Below, in pieces: positions 30,837-39,100 of a stretch of DNA of 43,558 nucleotides (the first letter of the stretch is position 1; the number at the start of each line of letters is the position of its first letter). This DNA comes from a bacterium. Its GTDB lineage: Bacteria > Margulisbacteria > Marinamargulisbacteria > JABGVJ01. The stretch covers positions 1-43,558 of the forward strand of contig JABGVJ010000020.1 of assembly GCA_018646105.1 (NCBI GenBank). The letters are read 5' to 3'. Under the pieces are notes generated by a model, which was given only the letters and a program-made list of their open reading frames with translations, was not told the origin of the DNA and made no database searches. Position numbers and translations under genes: made by a program.

Positions 30837-32186
30837 ATGCAAAAAAAGTTTAAAATTATAAATAGTTTGTTACTCTTTTTTATATTTTGTCTGGTTAGTA
30901 ACCTTGTTTTAGGGGCTAACGACAAACTGGTTAACTTGCAATTTACGAGAGTGGTTGAGCAAGCTTTGCAAAATGATTATGATTTAAAAATCGCGGAACA
31001 AGATATTAAAATCAGTAAAGCTCAACACAATGAAATAAGAGCTGAACTTTGGCCTAAACTGTATTTACGAGCTTATAGTGACTACACTTCTGATTTAACC
31101 ACTGATCAAGCTGAAGTTGTGGTTATAGGTGATCAGGTTTTTGGGGATGAATCAAAGTTTCAGACCGCGACCACATTGAAATTGAATTATTTGATTTTTG
31201 ATTCTGGGTTATGGAATGATAAACAAAATTTTTATGAAAAAGAAATTTTAAAACAAAAACTTAATAAACAGATTATTGCTCAGCAACTCAAGATACAAAT
31301 ATTGGAATTATATAAAAATATCTGGCTTAATTTCGAAGCATTGAGTACACAAAAAAAATTATTAGTTTATAAACAGGAATCAGCTGATTTTTATCAAAGA
31401 TTGTATAAAGCAGGTAAAATTTCCAAACTAAAAGTAGCAGATGCTAAAATTGATTTAAAGAATAGTACGCTAGAAACGATGTATCTAAAAGAAAAATTAA
31501 AAGATCAATTACAAGAATTAGCTATATATACAGGCGAAAATTACCATACTTCTCAAATACTTGTACAAGGTTTTACAGATATTTCTGCGGATAGTACCAA
31601 ATTGTTAAACAGGCCGGACATTCCTTTAGAGATTACCCAAAGAGTGGATTACAAAAAAATGGAAACAGAAATCGCAAAAAAAAGGTTGGAATTGGAGATG
31701 TTGCAAAAAGGGAATAAATTAAAGATAAACCTGGAAGGTGAATATTTGTATTATGCTGCGGATTATACTAGTTTGCGTAGAGCTTGGGCTAATTTTTTAC
31801 CTAAAACCTGGGTAATAAGAATGACGGCCACCTACCCTCTTTTTCAAGGATTTGCGGAAAGCGCGCAAGCGGAAAAGATCAAAATGGAAACTAAAAAATG
31901 GCAATTGAAAAAGGAGAAATTGTTTTGGGAAACAAAATTATTTTACCAAACTTTAGTAAATAAAATAGCTCAAAATAAAAAGACTTTACAGCATAATCAA
32001 AAAAAATATTTAGAGCTTAGTAAAAAGGCGTATATGCTCGCTAGATTAAAAAAATATAAATTAATAGAAAAAGTAAATTTATGGGAACAAAAAATGGGGA
32101 TTGAACAAATGCTTTTAGAACAGAAGAAATTGATCATTAAAACACAGGCTGATTTACTAAAATATTTTTTGTTTTTGGAAGGATAA
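30837..32186 (+). CDS. TolC-family outer membrane efflux protein
   Basis: A 449-residue outer-membrane channel protein. It has a Sec signal peptide (NSLLLFFIFCLVSNLVLGAN). Two OEP repeats follow: LQFTRVVEQALQNDYDLKIA with EIRAELWPKLYLRAYSDY, and a second half with ATYPLFQGFAESAQAEKIKM. Long helices (LYKNIWLNFEALSTQKKLLV, KKRLELEMLQKGNKLKINLE) form the periplasmic tunnel. It is first in the operon with the ABC exporter and adaptor, so together they form a complete type I secretion system across both membranes. Confidence 0.9.
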   Translation: MQKKFKIINSLLLFFIFCLVSNLVLGANDKLVNLQFTRVVEQALQNDYDLKIAEQDIKISKAQHNEIRAELWPKLYLRAYSDYTSDLTTDQAEVVVIGDQVFGDESKFQTATTLKLNYLIFDSGLWNDKQNFYEKEILKQKLNKQIIAQQLKIQILELYKNIWLNFEALSTQKKLLVYKQESADFYQRLYKAGKISKLKVADAKIDLKNSTLETMYLKEKLKDQLQELAIYTGENYHTSQILVQGFTDISADSTKLLNRPDIPLEITQRVDYKKMETEIAKKRLELEMLQKGNKLKINLEGEYLYYAADYTSLRRAWANFLPKTWVIRMTATYPLFQGFAESAQAEKIKMETKKWQLKKEKLFWETKLFYQTLVNKIAQNKKTLQHNQKKYLELSKKAYMLARLKKYKLIEKVNLWEQKMGIEQMLLEQKKLIIKTQADLLKYFLFLEG

Positions 32187-32191
32187 GATAA

Positions 32192-34300
32192 ATGACAGGT
32201 TTAATTGTTTTGGAAATTATTATGAGAATGAATCAAATTGAGGCGGATATGCGTACTATAAGCCGTGAGTATGCGATTGGTAATAGAGAGGTTACGCCAG
32301 AAGAATTGTTACGGATTTTAAAGCATTTTGAATTTAGGGCGAAGCGAAAAAAGCTTAAAATTCAAGAGTTGCATAAATATAATATTCCGGCGATTGTTAT
32401 TCTGAAAGATCATACTTATGCCTTGATTTTGAAAACGGATTTGGAAAAGAAAAATTGTTTATTATTTAACCCTTTAAAAAAACAAACCGAAGAAATTAGT
32501 TTTAAGGATTTTGAAAAGTTAAACAGTGATACTTTTTTGGTATTAAGTCATAAAAAAATAACCAAGCAAATTAAATTTAGTTTAAAATGGTTTTTTGAGG
32601 AAATATTAAATTATAAACCGATACTAGCTGAAATATTGTTGGGTTCTTTTTTTATTCAGTCTTTAGGATTGGTGACGCCATTATTTACCCAAGTGATTTT
32701 GGATAAAGTGATTGTGCATCGTAGTTTGACTACGTTACATGTATTAGCGGTTGCTTTTATTGTAATGGCTATTTTTGAATTTTTATTAAATATCACTAAA
32801 AACTATATTTTTATTCATACGGCAAATAAAATTGATGCAAAACTAGGAGCAAAACTAGTTAAAAAATTGTATACCCTACCCTATACTTTTTTTGAAAACC
32901 GTAAAGTGGGTAATATTATTGCGCGGGTACGGGAGCTTGATTCTATTAGGGAATTTATAACTAATAAATCTGTGACGATTTTGATTGATCTGTTATTTTC
33001 TATAGTTTTTATAGGCGTAATGCTTTTATATAGTGTGTCTTTGACGCTAGTGGTTTTGGCTTTTATGACTATTTTGGCATTGATTTATTTTTTTATGACG
33101 CCGCCGATTAGAGCTAGGTTGGAAGAGAAGTTTCAGATGGGAGCGCAATCCAATGCTTATTTGGTAGAATCCGTAACGGGCATGCAAACCGTAAAATCTC
33201 TGGCTATTGAAGGTGCGATGCAAAAGAAATGGGAGAATTTTTTAGGACAGTATATTTTAGCTAATTTTAATCTGACAAATATTTTAAATAATGCGCGAGC
33301 GGTAGCTGGGATTGTTCAAAAATTGATGACGATTTCGATTTTGTTTTTAGGGGTTAATGCCGTACTTTTAAATAAACTGACTATTGGACAGTTGATTGCT
33401 TTTAATATGTTGTCCGGGCAATTGGCACAACCGCTTTTGAGGTTGATTAATATCTGGCATGAATTACAACAAGCGCTATTGAGTGTGGATAGAATAGGAG
33501 ATATTCTGAATCATCCTATAGAAATTCAGGCTACTAAGGCTATTACTTTACCAAATTTAAAAGGTAATATACGTTTGGAAAAAGTTGCGTTTAAATATCG
33601 TTCGGACGCACCGTACGTGGTTCGGAATTTTGGTTTAGATATTAAAAAAGGGATGAGTATTGGTTTGGTGGGTCGAAGCGGTAGTGGTAAAAGTACGATA
33701 GCTAAACTATTGCAACGTTTATATATAGCTAATGACGGGCTGATTTCGGTAGATGATATAGATATTAGGCAATTAAACCCTTTTTGGCTGAGAACGCAAA
33801 TAGGGGTTGTTTTGCAGGATAATTATTTGTTTAGCGGGACTATTAAAGAAAATATTTCTTTACCTTGGCCTGAAGCTTCTATGGAAGCGATAGTGTCGGC
33901 AGCACAGATTGCCGGGGCGCATACTTTTGTTTCGGAATTACCTATGGGATATGATACCTTGGTGGGGGAACGCGGATCAGCTTTATCAGGCGGACAAAAA
34001 CAACGTGTGGCTATTGCCAGAGCACTTTTGACTAATCCTCCGATTTTGATTTTTGATGAAGCGACCAGTTCTTTGGATTTGGAATCGGAAAGAATTATTA
34101 AAGATAATTTGGCCAAAATTAAGCATAATAGAACTATGGTGATTATTGCGCATCGTTTATCTACGGTAGTGGATTGTGATTTGATCGTGGTTTTGGATAA
34201 AGGAGAAATAGTGGAGCAAGGCAGTTATAAGGAACTTTTGAAACAAAAAGGAATTTTTTATAATTTAGCTCAACAGCAGGAGATATTGGATGCTACCTAA
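32192..34300 (+). CDS. HlyB-type type I secretion ABC transporter with C39-like domain
   Basis: A 702-residue exporter, like HlyB (about 707) in length and order. Residues 1-125 are a C39-like domain without the catalytic Cys (GLIVLEIIMRMNQIEADM in place of the Cys motif; DHTYALIL keeps a His), so it binds rather than cleaves substrate. The membrane domain contains TPLFTQVILDKVIVHRSLTT, FENRKVGNIIARVRELDSIR and FLVES-like YLVESVTGMQTVKSLAIEG. The ATPase domain has GRSGSGKST (about residue 493), LSGGQKQR, ILIFDEATSSLD and IIAHRLST. It starts five bases after the TolC-like gene. Confidence 0.95.
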   Translation: MTGLIVLEIIMRMNQIEADMRTISREYAIGNREVTPEELLRILKHFEFRAKRKKLKIQELHKYNIPAIVILKDHTYALILKTDLEKKNCLLFNPLKKQTEEISFKDFEKLNSDTFLVLSHKKITKQIKFSLKWFFEEILNYKPILAEILLGSFFIQSLGLVTPLFTQVILDKVIVHRSLTTLHVLAVAFIVMAIFEFLLNITKNYIFIHTANKIDAKLGAKLVKKLYTLPYTFFENRKVGNIIARVRELDSIREFITNKSVTILIDLLFSIVFIGVMLLYSVSLTLVVLAFMTILALIYFFMTPPIRARLEEKFQMGAQSNAYLVESVTGMQTVKSLAIEGAMQKKWENFLGQYILANFNLTNILNNARAVAGIVQKLMTISILFLGVNAVLLNKLTIGQLIAFNMLSGQLAQPLLRLINIWHELQQALLSVDRIGDILNHPIEIQATKAITLPNLKGNIRLEKVAFKYRSDAPYVVRNFGLDIKKGMSIGLVGRSGSGKSTIAKLLQRLYIANDGLISVDDIDIRQLNPFWLRTQIGVVLQDNYLFSGTIKENISLPWPEASMEAIVSAAQIAGAHTFVSELPMGYDTLVGERGSALSGGQKQRVAIARALLTNPPILIFDEATSSLDLESERIIKDNLAKIKHNRTMVIIAHRLSTVVDCDLIVVLDKGEIVEQGSYKELLKQKGIFYNLAQQQEILDAT

Positions 34301-35606
34301 AATTTTCAAAAAAATAGATGATGCACATGAGTTTAAGCCGCTTTTGGTAGAGATTGAGCAAAAACCAGCTGCTCCTTTAGGTAGAATGATTTTTTGGTTA
34401 ATTGTGTTTTTATTGGCTTTTTTTATTTTATGGTTATGGTTTGGCAAAGTAGATATTGTGGTAACTGGTCGCGGTAAATTGGTGCCTGCTGGTAATATTA
34501 AAATGATCCAACCTATTTCCAATGGAGTGGTGAGTAAAATTTTGATTAAAGAAGGAGATTTTGTCAAAAAAGGACAAGTATTAATTGAAATTGATCCTTC
34601 GACTACTTTGCCGGAACTAAAATTTTTGGAAGAAAAATTGGTTAAATTGGAAGTGGAAAGTTCTAGATTGGAAGCTATTATTACGCATAAAAAGTTTCGG
34701 CCTAATAAAACTAAAAAAGATTTAATCCAAACGCAAACTCAGCTGTATACAGCTACTCTGCAAGCGTTTAAGAAACAATTGGAAATTAAAAAACTGGAAC
34801 TGGGAAAAACAAAAGCAAAAAGTCAGACGGTGGAGGCTAAAATAAAGAATGTTACGGAATTATTGAAAATAGCTCAAAATAAAGAAGCACGTTTGGTATA
34901 TGTGAGTGATATTATTGCGATGGAAGAAATGGAAAAAGCGTATTTGGAAAGAATTGCTTATACCTATAATTTAGAAGAACTAGCACATGATAAGCAGGGA
35001 CTTTGGTTAGCGCAAAAGCAAGTTTTAGCGGAAATGCTTTATTTGAAAGCCGCGTTTAATAAAGAAATCTTAAAAGAATATAGTGATACTCTAAATGAAG
35101 ATTTACAATTAAAATCGAAAATTGAAGAATCCACTTTTATTAATGCTAAACAAAGAATTGTGGCGCCGGAAGCTGGATATATTAATGAGATTTTTATTTA
35201 TACCGAAGGTGGTGTGGTGAGTGGTGGGCAAAAATTGATGACTTTGGTACCTAAAGAAGCCCCATTAATTGTAAAGGTAGATATATTAAACAAAGATATT
35301 GGTTTTATCAAAATTGGAATGCCGGTTTCTGTTAAAATTGATACTTTTAATTTCCAGAAATACGGGTTAATTGAAGGTAAAGTAATTTATATTTCTAAAG
35401 ATAGTATTGAAAAGGAAAAAATAGGGATTGTTTATAATGTGGATATTGAACCAGGAAAATTGGGGTTGAAGGTAGATGGTAAAAAAACAGTTTTACAACC
35501 GGGAATGACTTTGTCAGCGGAAGTTAATATTGGGGAACGGAGAATTATTGAGTTTTTTATCTATCCTTTGGTGAAGTATTTGGATGAAGGCATGAGTGTT
35601 AGGTAG
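34290..35606 (+). CDS. HlyD-family membrane fusion protein
   Basis: A 438-residue periplasmic adaptor. It has a cytosolic N-terminus, one membrane helix (MIFWLIVFLLAFFILWLWFG), a lipoyl half-domain (QPISNGVVSKILIKEGDFVK followed by KGQVLIEIDPS), a long coiled-coil (residues 120-265), the second lipoyl half (RIVAPEAGYINEIFIYTEGG) and a C-terminal beta domain (PGMTLSAEVNIGERRIIEFF). It links the ABC exporter to the TolC-like channel. Its start overlaps the ABC gene by 11 bases. Closest in form to HlyD of RTX exporters, although no RTX substrate with GGxGxD repeats lies in the window. Confidence 0.94.
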   Translation: MLPKIFKKIDDAHEFKPLLVEIEQKPAAPLGRMIFWLIVFLLAFFILWLWFGKVDIVVTGRGKLVPAGNIKMIQPISNGVVSKILIKEGDFVKKGQVLIEIDPSTTLPELKFLEEKLVKLEVESSRLEAIITHKKFRPNKTKKDLIQTQTQLYTATLQAFKKQLEIKKLELGKTKAKSQTVEAKIKNVTELLKIAQNKEARLVYVSDIIAMEEMEKAYLERIAYTYNLEELAHDKQGLWLAQKQVLAEMLYLKAAFNKEILKEYSDTLNEDLQLKSKIEESTFINAKQRIVAPEAGYINEIFIYTEGGVVSGGQKLMTLVPKEAPLIVKVDILNKDIGFIKIGMPVSVKIDTFNFQKYGLIEGKVIYISKDSIEKEKIGIVYNVDIEPGKLGLKVDGKKTVLQPGMTLSAEVNIGERRIIEFFIYPLVKYLDEGMSVR

Positions 35607-35613
35607 CATAACA

Positions 35614-35660
35614 CTCACCTATTCTCTATTCTATAGAGAATAAGGTTAAGGATTGGTGAG
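35614..35660 (+). promoter_or_regulatory. Two-part hairpin between hlyD-like gene and the 35672 gene
   Basis: Inner perfect stem ATTCTCTAT-TCT-ATAGAGAAT (35621-35641) and outer CTCACC (35614-35619) / GGTGAG (35655-35660). The outer strand touches the AGGGAG ribosome-binding site of the next gene, so folding could hide it; it might also act as an attenuator. Confidence 0.45.
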
Positions 35661-35671
35661 AGGGAGAAATT

Positions 35672-36046
35672 ATGATTAAAAAAGTGTTTTATAAGATTAT
35701 AGCTATTAGTAATGAATATTCAGATTTAAGGGAGTTTACTTTTGAAGAAATGAAGAAATTCAACCTTGAATTGATGGAAATAGTGTCAAAAGAAGGTTCT
35801 GATGGTGTTAGATATGTTGTTGATAGCTCTGTACTTTTGGCTCATTTAACCAGTATTCAGGAGATTGCAACGCAGGCTCACGTTAATCCAAATCATGCGG
35901 TTAGTCAGTTATATAGAGCAAATTTGGAATTTTTGGGACATATTTTGAATTATCACGAAATTTTTTATGATGGTAATAAAGATTCTTTTTTTAATCATTT
36001 TCAAGATATGGTAGCGGCTAATGGCATTCAAGATAGCGATAAATAA
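35672..36046 (+). CDS. Small orphan protein after the type I secretion genes, 124 aa
   Basis: Not recognised. It begins MIKKVFYKIIAISNEYSD, whose KIIAISNE resembles KMIAVSNE of island paralogue 2 and KLKIIAI of the 24630 orphan. The rest looks helical (FTFEEMKKFNLELMEIVSKE, AVSQLYRANLEFLGHILNY) and acidic at the end. AGGGAG precedes the ATG. It follows the HlyD-like gene by 65 bases that include a hairpin, so it may share the operon and could be a substrate or accessory protein of the exporter; it lacks RTX repeats and a double-glycine leader. Confidence 0.6.
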   Translation: MIKKVFYKIIAISNEYSDLREFTFEEMKKFNLELMEIVSKEGSDGVRYVVDSSVLLAHLTSIQEIATQAHVNPNHAVSQLYRANLEFLGHILNYHEIFYDGNKDSFFNHFQDMVAANGIQDSDK

Positions 36047-36057
36047 ATAAGTTAATT

Positions 36058-36894
36058 TTAAATTTTAGGTAATAATTCCCAAATTAGAGTGGTGAGTTTA
36101 GGCATGATTTCTTGGGAGGCAGTCATGACTTCTTCATGAGATGGGGTATTGTTTGAAGTAGGGTCACTAATACAGACATTGGTAATGGTACTGATGGCTA
36201 AAACTTTGATACTAGCATGATGGGCTACAAGAGCTTCAGATGCAGTACTCATACCTACAGCATCAGCAAAATTTTTCAAGAAACGTATTTCAGCTGCGGA
36301 TTCGTAATTTGGGCCAGAAACACAGGCATAGGTTCCTTCTTTTAAATCAAGGTTTTGGTGCTGAGCAAGAGTTTTTATGGTCGCTAATAGTTTTTGGTTA
36401 TAAATATCGTTTGCGGCAATAAATCGTGGGCCATGCTCATTAAGATTGGGGCCGCGTAAGGGATTTAAACCACACATTCCAGGAAAATTGATATGATCAT
36501 TAATCAGCATTAGATCCCCTACCCTAAAATCTGGATTTAAGCCGCCAGCGGCATTGGTAAGTAGAAGTGTTTGGATACCTAGTTCTTTGAGTACTCTGAT
36601 GGGAAACGTGGTGGTTTGGGGTGTATGACCTTCGTAAAGATGAAATCGGCCTTGCAAAAGGCAAACAGGTACATTGTTTAGCTTACCAAACAAAAGATTG
36701 CCTAGATGACCAGGAATCGTACAAACTGGAAAGTGAGGGATTTCGCTGTAAGGAATAGTGTCTTTATATTCTAGTTTTTGCGCAAGTTCTCCAAGACCAC
36801 TACCTAAGACAATCGCTATTTTGGGTTGATACTTGGTTTTGGTTCGTATATGTCTGGCTGCTTCTTGATATTGATTTAGAGTATATGCGTACAT
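36058..36894 (-). CDS. Purine nucleoside phosphorylase (trimeric class)
   Basis: A 278-residue PNP. Motifs: IAIVLGSGLGELAQKL (phosphate site), GRFHLYEGHTPQ, TNAAGGLNPDFRVGDLMLI, CVSGPNYESAAEIRFLKNF with Glu at the base site, ADAVGMSTASE (ribose Met) and TITNVCISD (base-site Asn). It splits inosine and guanosine with phosphate to give base and ribose 1-phosphate for salvage. The Asn indicates specificity for 6-oxopurines. It starts one base after the rubrerythrin-like gene's stop codon, so the two are cotranscribed. Confidence 0.94.
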   Translation of the reverse strand: MYAYTLNQYQEAARHIRTKTKYQPKIAIVLGSGLGELAQKLEYKDTIPYSEIPHFPVCTIPGHLGNLLFGKLNNVPVCLLQGRFHLYEGHTPQTTTFPIRVLKELGIQTLLLTNAAGGLNPDFRVGDLMLINDHINFPGMCGLNPLRGPNLNEHGPRFIAANDIYNQKLLATIKTLAQHQNLDLKEGTYACVSGPNYESAAEIRFLKNFADAVGMSTASEALVAHHASIKVLAISTITNVCISDPTSNNTPSHEEVMTASQEIMPKLTTLIWELLPKI

Positions 36895-36895
36895 T

Positions 36896-37369
36896 TTATA
36901 AATTTAAAAAGCTTTTTAGTTCTACTAATTTAGTAATATGTTTTTCTTCGGTTTTGATAATCATGTCTAAAGACGAATGATTATCTGGACTTACATAATT
37001 TTTGAGACCTACATAGAACAGAATCGAGTCTTTTTCGCGGGCAATAGCATACTTAATAGCTTTACTACGATCTTCTAATAAAAGCACTAAATCTTGGGAG
37101 TATTTACGTTGGTCGGCGATAAGCTCTTGGATATAAGCTTGATATTCTTGGTTTTGGGATACGCCGGGAGTTTGTTCCTTGGAAATTTCCTCAAGAAATT
37201 TTTCATAATAATTTTGATGATGTAATTCTTCTTTGGCTAATAAACTAAAAATTTGTTTCGCTTTAGGTGGATCTGTAATTTCGCTTAATTTAGTATAGAG
37301 GGTATAAGCTTCTTTTTCGCGTTCAATAGCAAAATTAATGATTTCACTTAAATAAAATATTTTAGACAT
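36896..37369 (-). CDS. Rubrerythrin-like ferritin-fold protein
   Basis: A 157-residue four-helix diiron protein. Ligand motifs are EREKEAYTLY and KEELHHQNYYEKF in the first half and AREKDSILFYVGL and KTEEKHITKLVEL in the second, two ExxY/ExxH pairs. There is no rubredoxin domain. Rubrerythrins reduce hydrogen peroxide in anaerobes, so this suits oxidative-stress defence, though ferritin-like relatives can have other roles. GGAGGATC precedes the ATG. It is first of a two-gene unit with the purine nucleoside phosphorylase. Confidence 0.87.
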   Translation of the reverse strand: MSKIFYLSEIINFAIEREKEAYTLYTKLSEITDPPKAKQIFSLLAKEELHHQNYYEKFLEEISKEQTPGVSQNQEYQAYIQELIADQRKYSQDLVLLLEDRSKAIKYAIAREKDSILFYVGLKNYVSPDNHSSLDMIIKTEEKHITKLVELKSFLNL

Positions 37370-37438
37370 ATTAGTTGATCCTCCGGTTTTCGGTATTTTG
37401 AGTCGTTAATTTATATTTTAGCATATGGAAACCTTTAA

Positions 37439-37475
37439 GCCTCACCCTAAATCCCTCTACACTTGTGGCACAAGA
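37439..37475 (+). repeat. Intergenic repeat copy 8, truncated short form
   Basis: AGCCTCACCCTAAATCCCTC then ACACTTGTGGCAC; the left part matches the GGCCTCACC family but the right stem arm is lost. Confidence 0.6.
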
Positions 37476-37486
37476 GTCCGAACCTT

Positions 37487-37566
37487 GTGCCCTCACCCCC
37501 TAACCCCCTCTCCCGTGGAGAAGTTATAGTGTTTTTCAGTAAGGCTATAGTCGGGAGAGGGGGAAC
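37487..37566 (+). repeat. Intergenic repeat copy 9, long-loop type 1
   Basis: GTGCCCTCACCCCCTAACCC, stem CCCCCTCTCCCG / CGGGAGAGGGGG, loop ending AGTAAGGCTATAGT. It is nearly the same as the copy at 25689-25770. Confidence 0.88.
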
Positions 37567-37692
37567 AGATTTTGTCTAGAAAGCATTAAGAGACAGAAAA
37601 TATTAGAATTATAAATATAGATGACAAAATATCATTAAAGGGTATATGTTATGGATTTTTATTATCATAAACTAAGGTTAGCTATAGCCTAT

Positions 37693-37766
37693 CCCCCTCT
37701 CCCGAATATAAACTAACTGAGTAATTTATTCTATTTCCACGGGAGAGGGGCTAGGGGTGAGGGCAC
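37693..37766 (-). repeat. Intergenic repeat copy 10, long-loop type 2, inverted
   Basis: Read on the minus strand: GTGCCCTCACCCCTAGCCCC, stem CCTCTCCCG / CGGGAGAGG, loop GGAAATAGAATAAATTACTC...GTTAGTTTATATT. The loop matches copy 7 (30678-30772) with about two changes. Confidence 0.88.
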
Positions 37767-37813
37767 GTTTTTTTGCTAGTGATCCTTGGTAAGGTGGTGC
37801 AGCTTAAAGCATA

Positions 37814-39100
37814 TTAAAGCCCAATATCAGTAGGTGAACGGCCTAGGGATTTGAGCAAGTCTACGGTTTCCTGAACACTTTGGGCGACTTCTGCGTCAAG
37901 ACCGGCACGGTTATCATAAATATGATACAGTTTTTTATATTTTGTAGGTGTAAGATTGATCATCATGGAATTGGCGCCTGCTAAAAGACCTTGTTTTTTG
38001 GCATTTGCGTCTAGAGTTTCTAAAGCTGTGGTTACTAAAATATTGGAATTGGGATCTGCAATACGTGCTAAGGCAATGGTTTTTAAAACAAGTTCTATAG
38101 AGATTGGTGATCGTGTTGCTAAAGGCGTATTTTTACTAGGAATTAAAGGACCAAAAGAATACATGTCCGGAGCTAAAGATTTGGTGAGTAAAATATTATT
38201 TAAAATAGCTTCTTCAGAATCATCTCCAGGAAGTCCTAAAATAAAGCCTGTAGCTAAAACATATCCTATTTTACGGACATGTTTAATAAGATCAATTCTT
38301 TGGTCTAAAGTAGTAGGTGGTCGTAAGGTCTGAAACACATGCGGATTGGAAGTTTCAAATCTGATAAGAGCCGCTCTTGCTCCTGCTATATATAATTTTT
38401 CGTAAGTTTCTTTGCTCCTGGATCCAATACTAATAAAAACTAAAACCCCTATTTTTTTTACTTTACGCACAATTTCTGCCAATATTTCATCTGTATAATA
38501 ATAATCTTCGCCGGATTGTAAAACCAAAGCTTTGAAATCAAAATCTTTTACGGCTTTTTTAGCTGCTTGTACAATCTCGTTAATACTCATACGGTATCTG
38601 GGTATTTTTTGTTCCTGACGAATACCACAATAAAAACAGGAGTTTTGACAATAATTAGAAAATTCAATAATGCCATGCACGCAGCTAGCATTACCATGTT
38701 CACGTTGTCTGATATGATTAGCAATTTCATAAAGTACGCTTAATTCAGCAGGATTATTTAGTTTGGCTATGGTTAAAAGCTCTTCTTTTTTTAAACTTTT
38801 TTGCAAGTTAACTTTTTGTAAAACAGCTAAAAGATTGGCGGGAATTTTATCCTGATCTAGTTTAGATAAAGAAGCATCTACTTTTTTTAATTCAAAAAAG
38901 ATATCTTCAAAAACTTTGAGTATTTTTTTGGCTTCAGAAGCTGGTATTTTGCGTACAAACACGCCGCCTTGCGCATATACGTAGTCACCGACTTTAACCT
39001 TGGTATCATCAAGTAAGATATTTCTTTTTTCACCATAATAATCAATTATGGCTTTGGGGTATTTAATTTCAATTATTTGAGCTGGTATGGCATAACACAT
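37814..39100 (-). CDS. hypC-hydE: HypC-HydE fusion protein (hydrogenase maturation)
   Basis: A 428-residue two-domain protein. Residues 1-75 are a HypC chaperone (MCYAIPAQIIEIKYPKAIID with the invariant N-terminal Cys2, VKVGDYVYAQGGVFVRKI), which carries the Fe(CN)2CO unit in [NiFe] maturation. After a linker, residues 100-428 are HydE-like radical SAM: FSNYCQNSCFYCGIRQ (C151, C155, C158), PRYRMSINEIV, LQSGEDYYYTDE, IRFETSNPHVFQTLRPP, YVLATGFILGLPGDD and GANSMMINLTP. HydE normally acts in [FeFe] H-cluster assembly. The frame is continuous, so the fusion is real in this sequence. It overlaps the protease gene by 28 bases and closes the [NiFe] operon. Confidence 0.9.
   Translation of the reverse strand: MCYAIPAQIIEIKYPKAIIDYYGEKRNILLDDTKVKVGDYVYAQGGVFVRKIPASEAKKILKVFEDIFFELKKVDASLSKLDQDKIPANLLAVLQKVNLQKSLKKEELLTIAKLNNPAELSVLYEIANHIRQREHGNASCVHGIIEFSNYCQNSCFYCGIRQEQKIPRYRMSINEIVQAAKKAVKDFDFKALVLQSGEDYYYTDEILAEIVRKVKKIGVLVFISIGSRSKETYEKLYIAGARAALIRFETSNPHVFQTLRPPTTLDQRIDLIKHVRKIGYVLATGFILGLPGDDSEEAILNNILLTKSLAPDMYSFGPLIPSKNTPLATRSPISIELVLKTIALARIADPNSNILVTTALETLDANAKKQGLLAGANSMMINLTPTKYKKLYHIYDNRAGLDAEVAQSVQETVDLLKSLGRSPTDIGL

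Larger units (their letters stand above)
37370..37813. other. 444-base gene-free region with three repeat copies
   Basis: Between divergent-to-convergent units (rubrerythrin start and HypC-HydE stop). It holds a truncated short-loop copy (37439-37475), a long-loop type 1 copy (37487-37566), about 125 bases of AT-rich sequence and an inverted long-loop type 2 copy (37693-37766). A 21-codon ATG frame at 37651 has no good support. No RNA gene was recognised. Confidence 0.7.

Noticed and set aside
32192-32570. Active C39 bacteriocin-processing peptidase domain
   Set aside because: The catalytic Cys motif is missing (GLIVLEIIMRMNQ), as in HlyB; no double-glycine leader peptides were found.
37651-37716. 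Short coding frame starting ATG in the 444-base gap
   Set aside because: 21 codons, runs into an intergenic repeat, no convincing ribosome-binding site.
37439-37766. CRISPR array
   Set aside because: Repeats are palindromic, few, irregularly spaced, in both orientations and scattered over the window; no spacers or cas genes.
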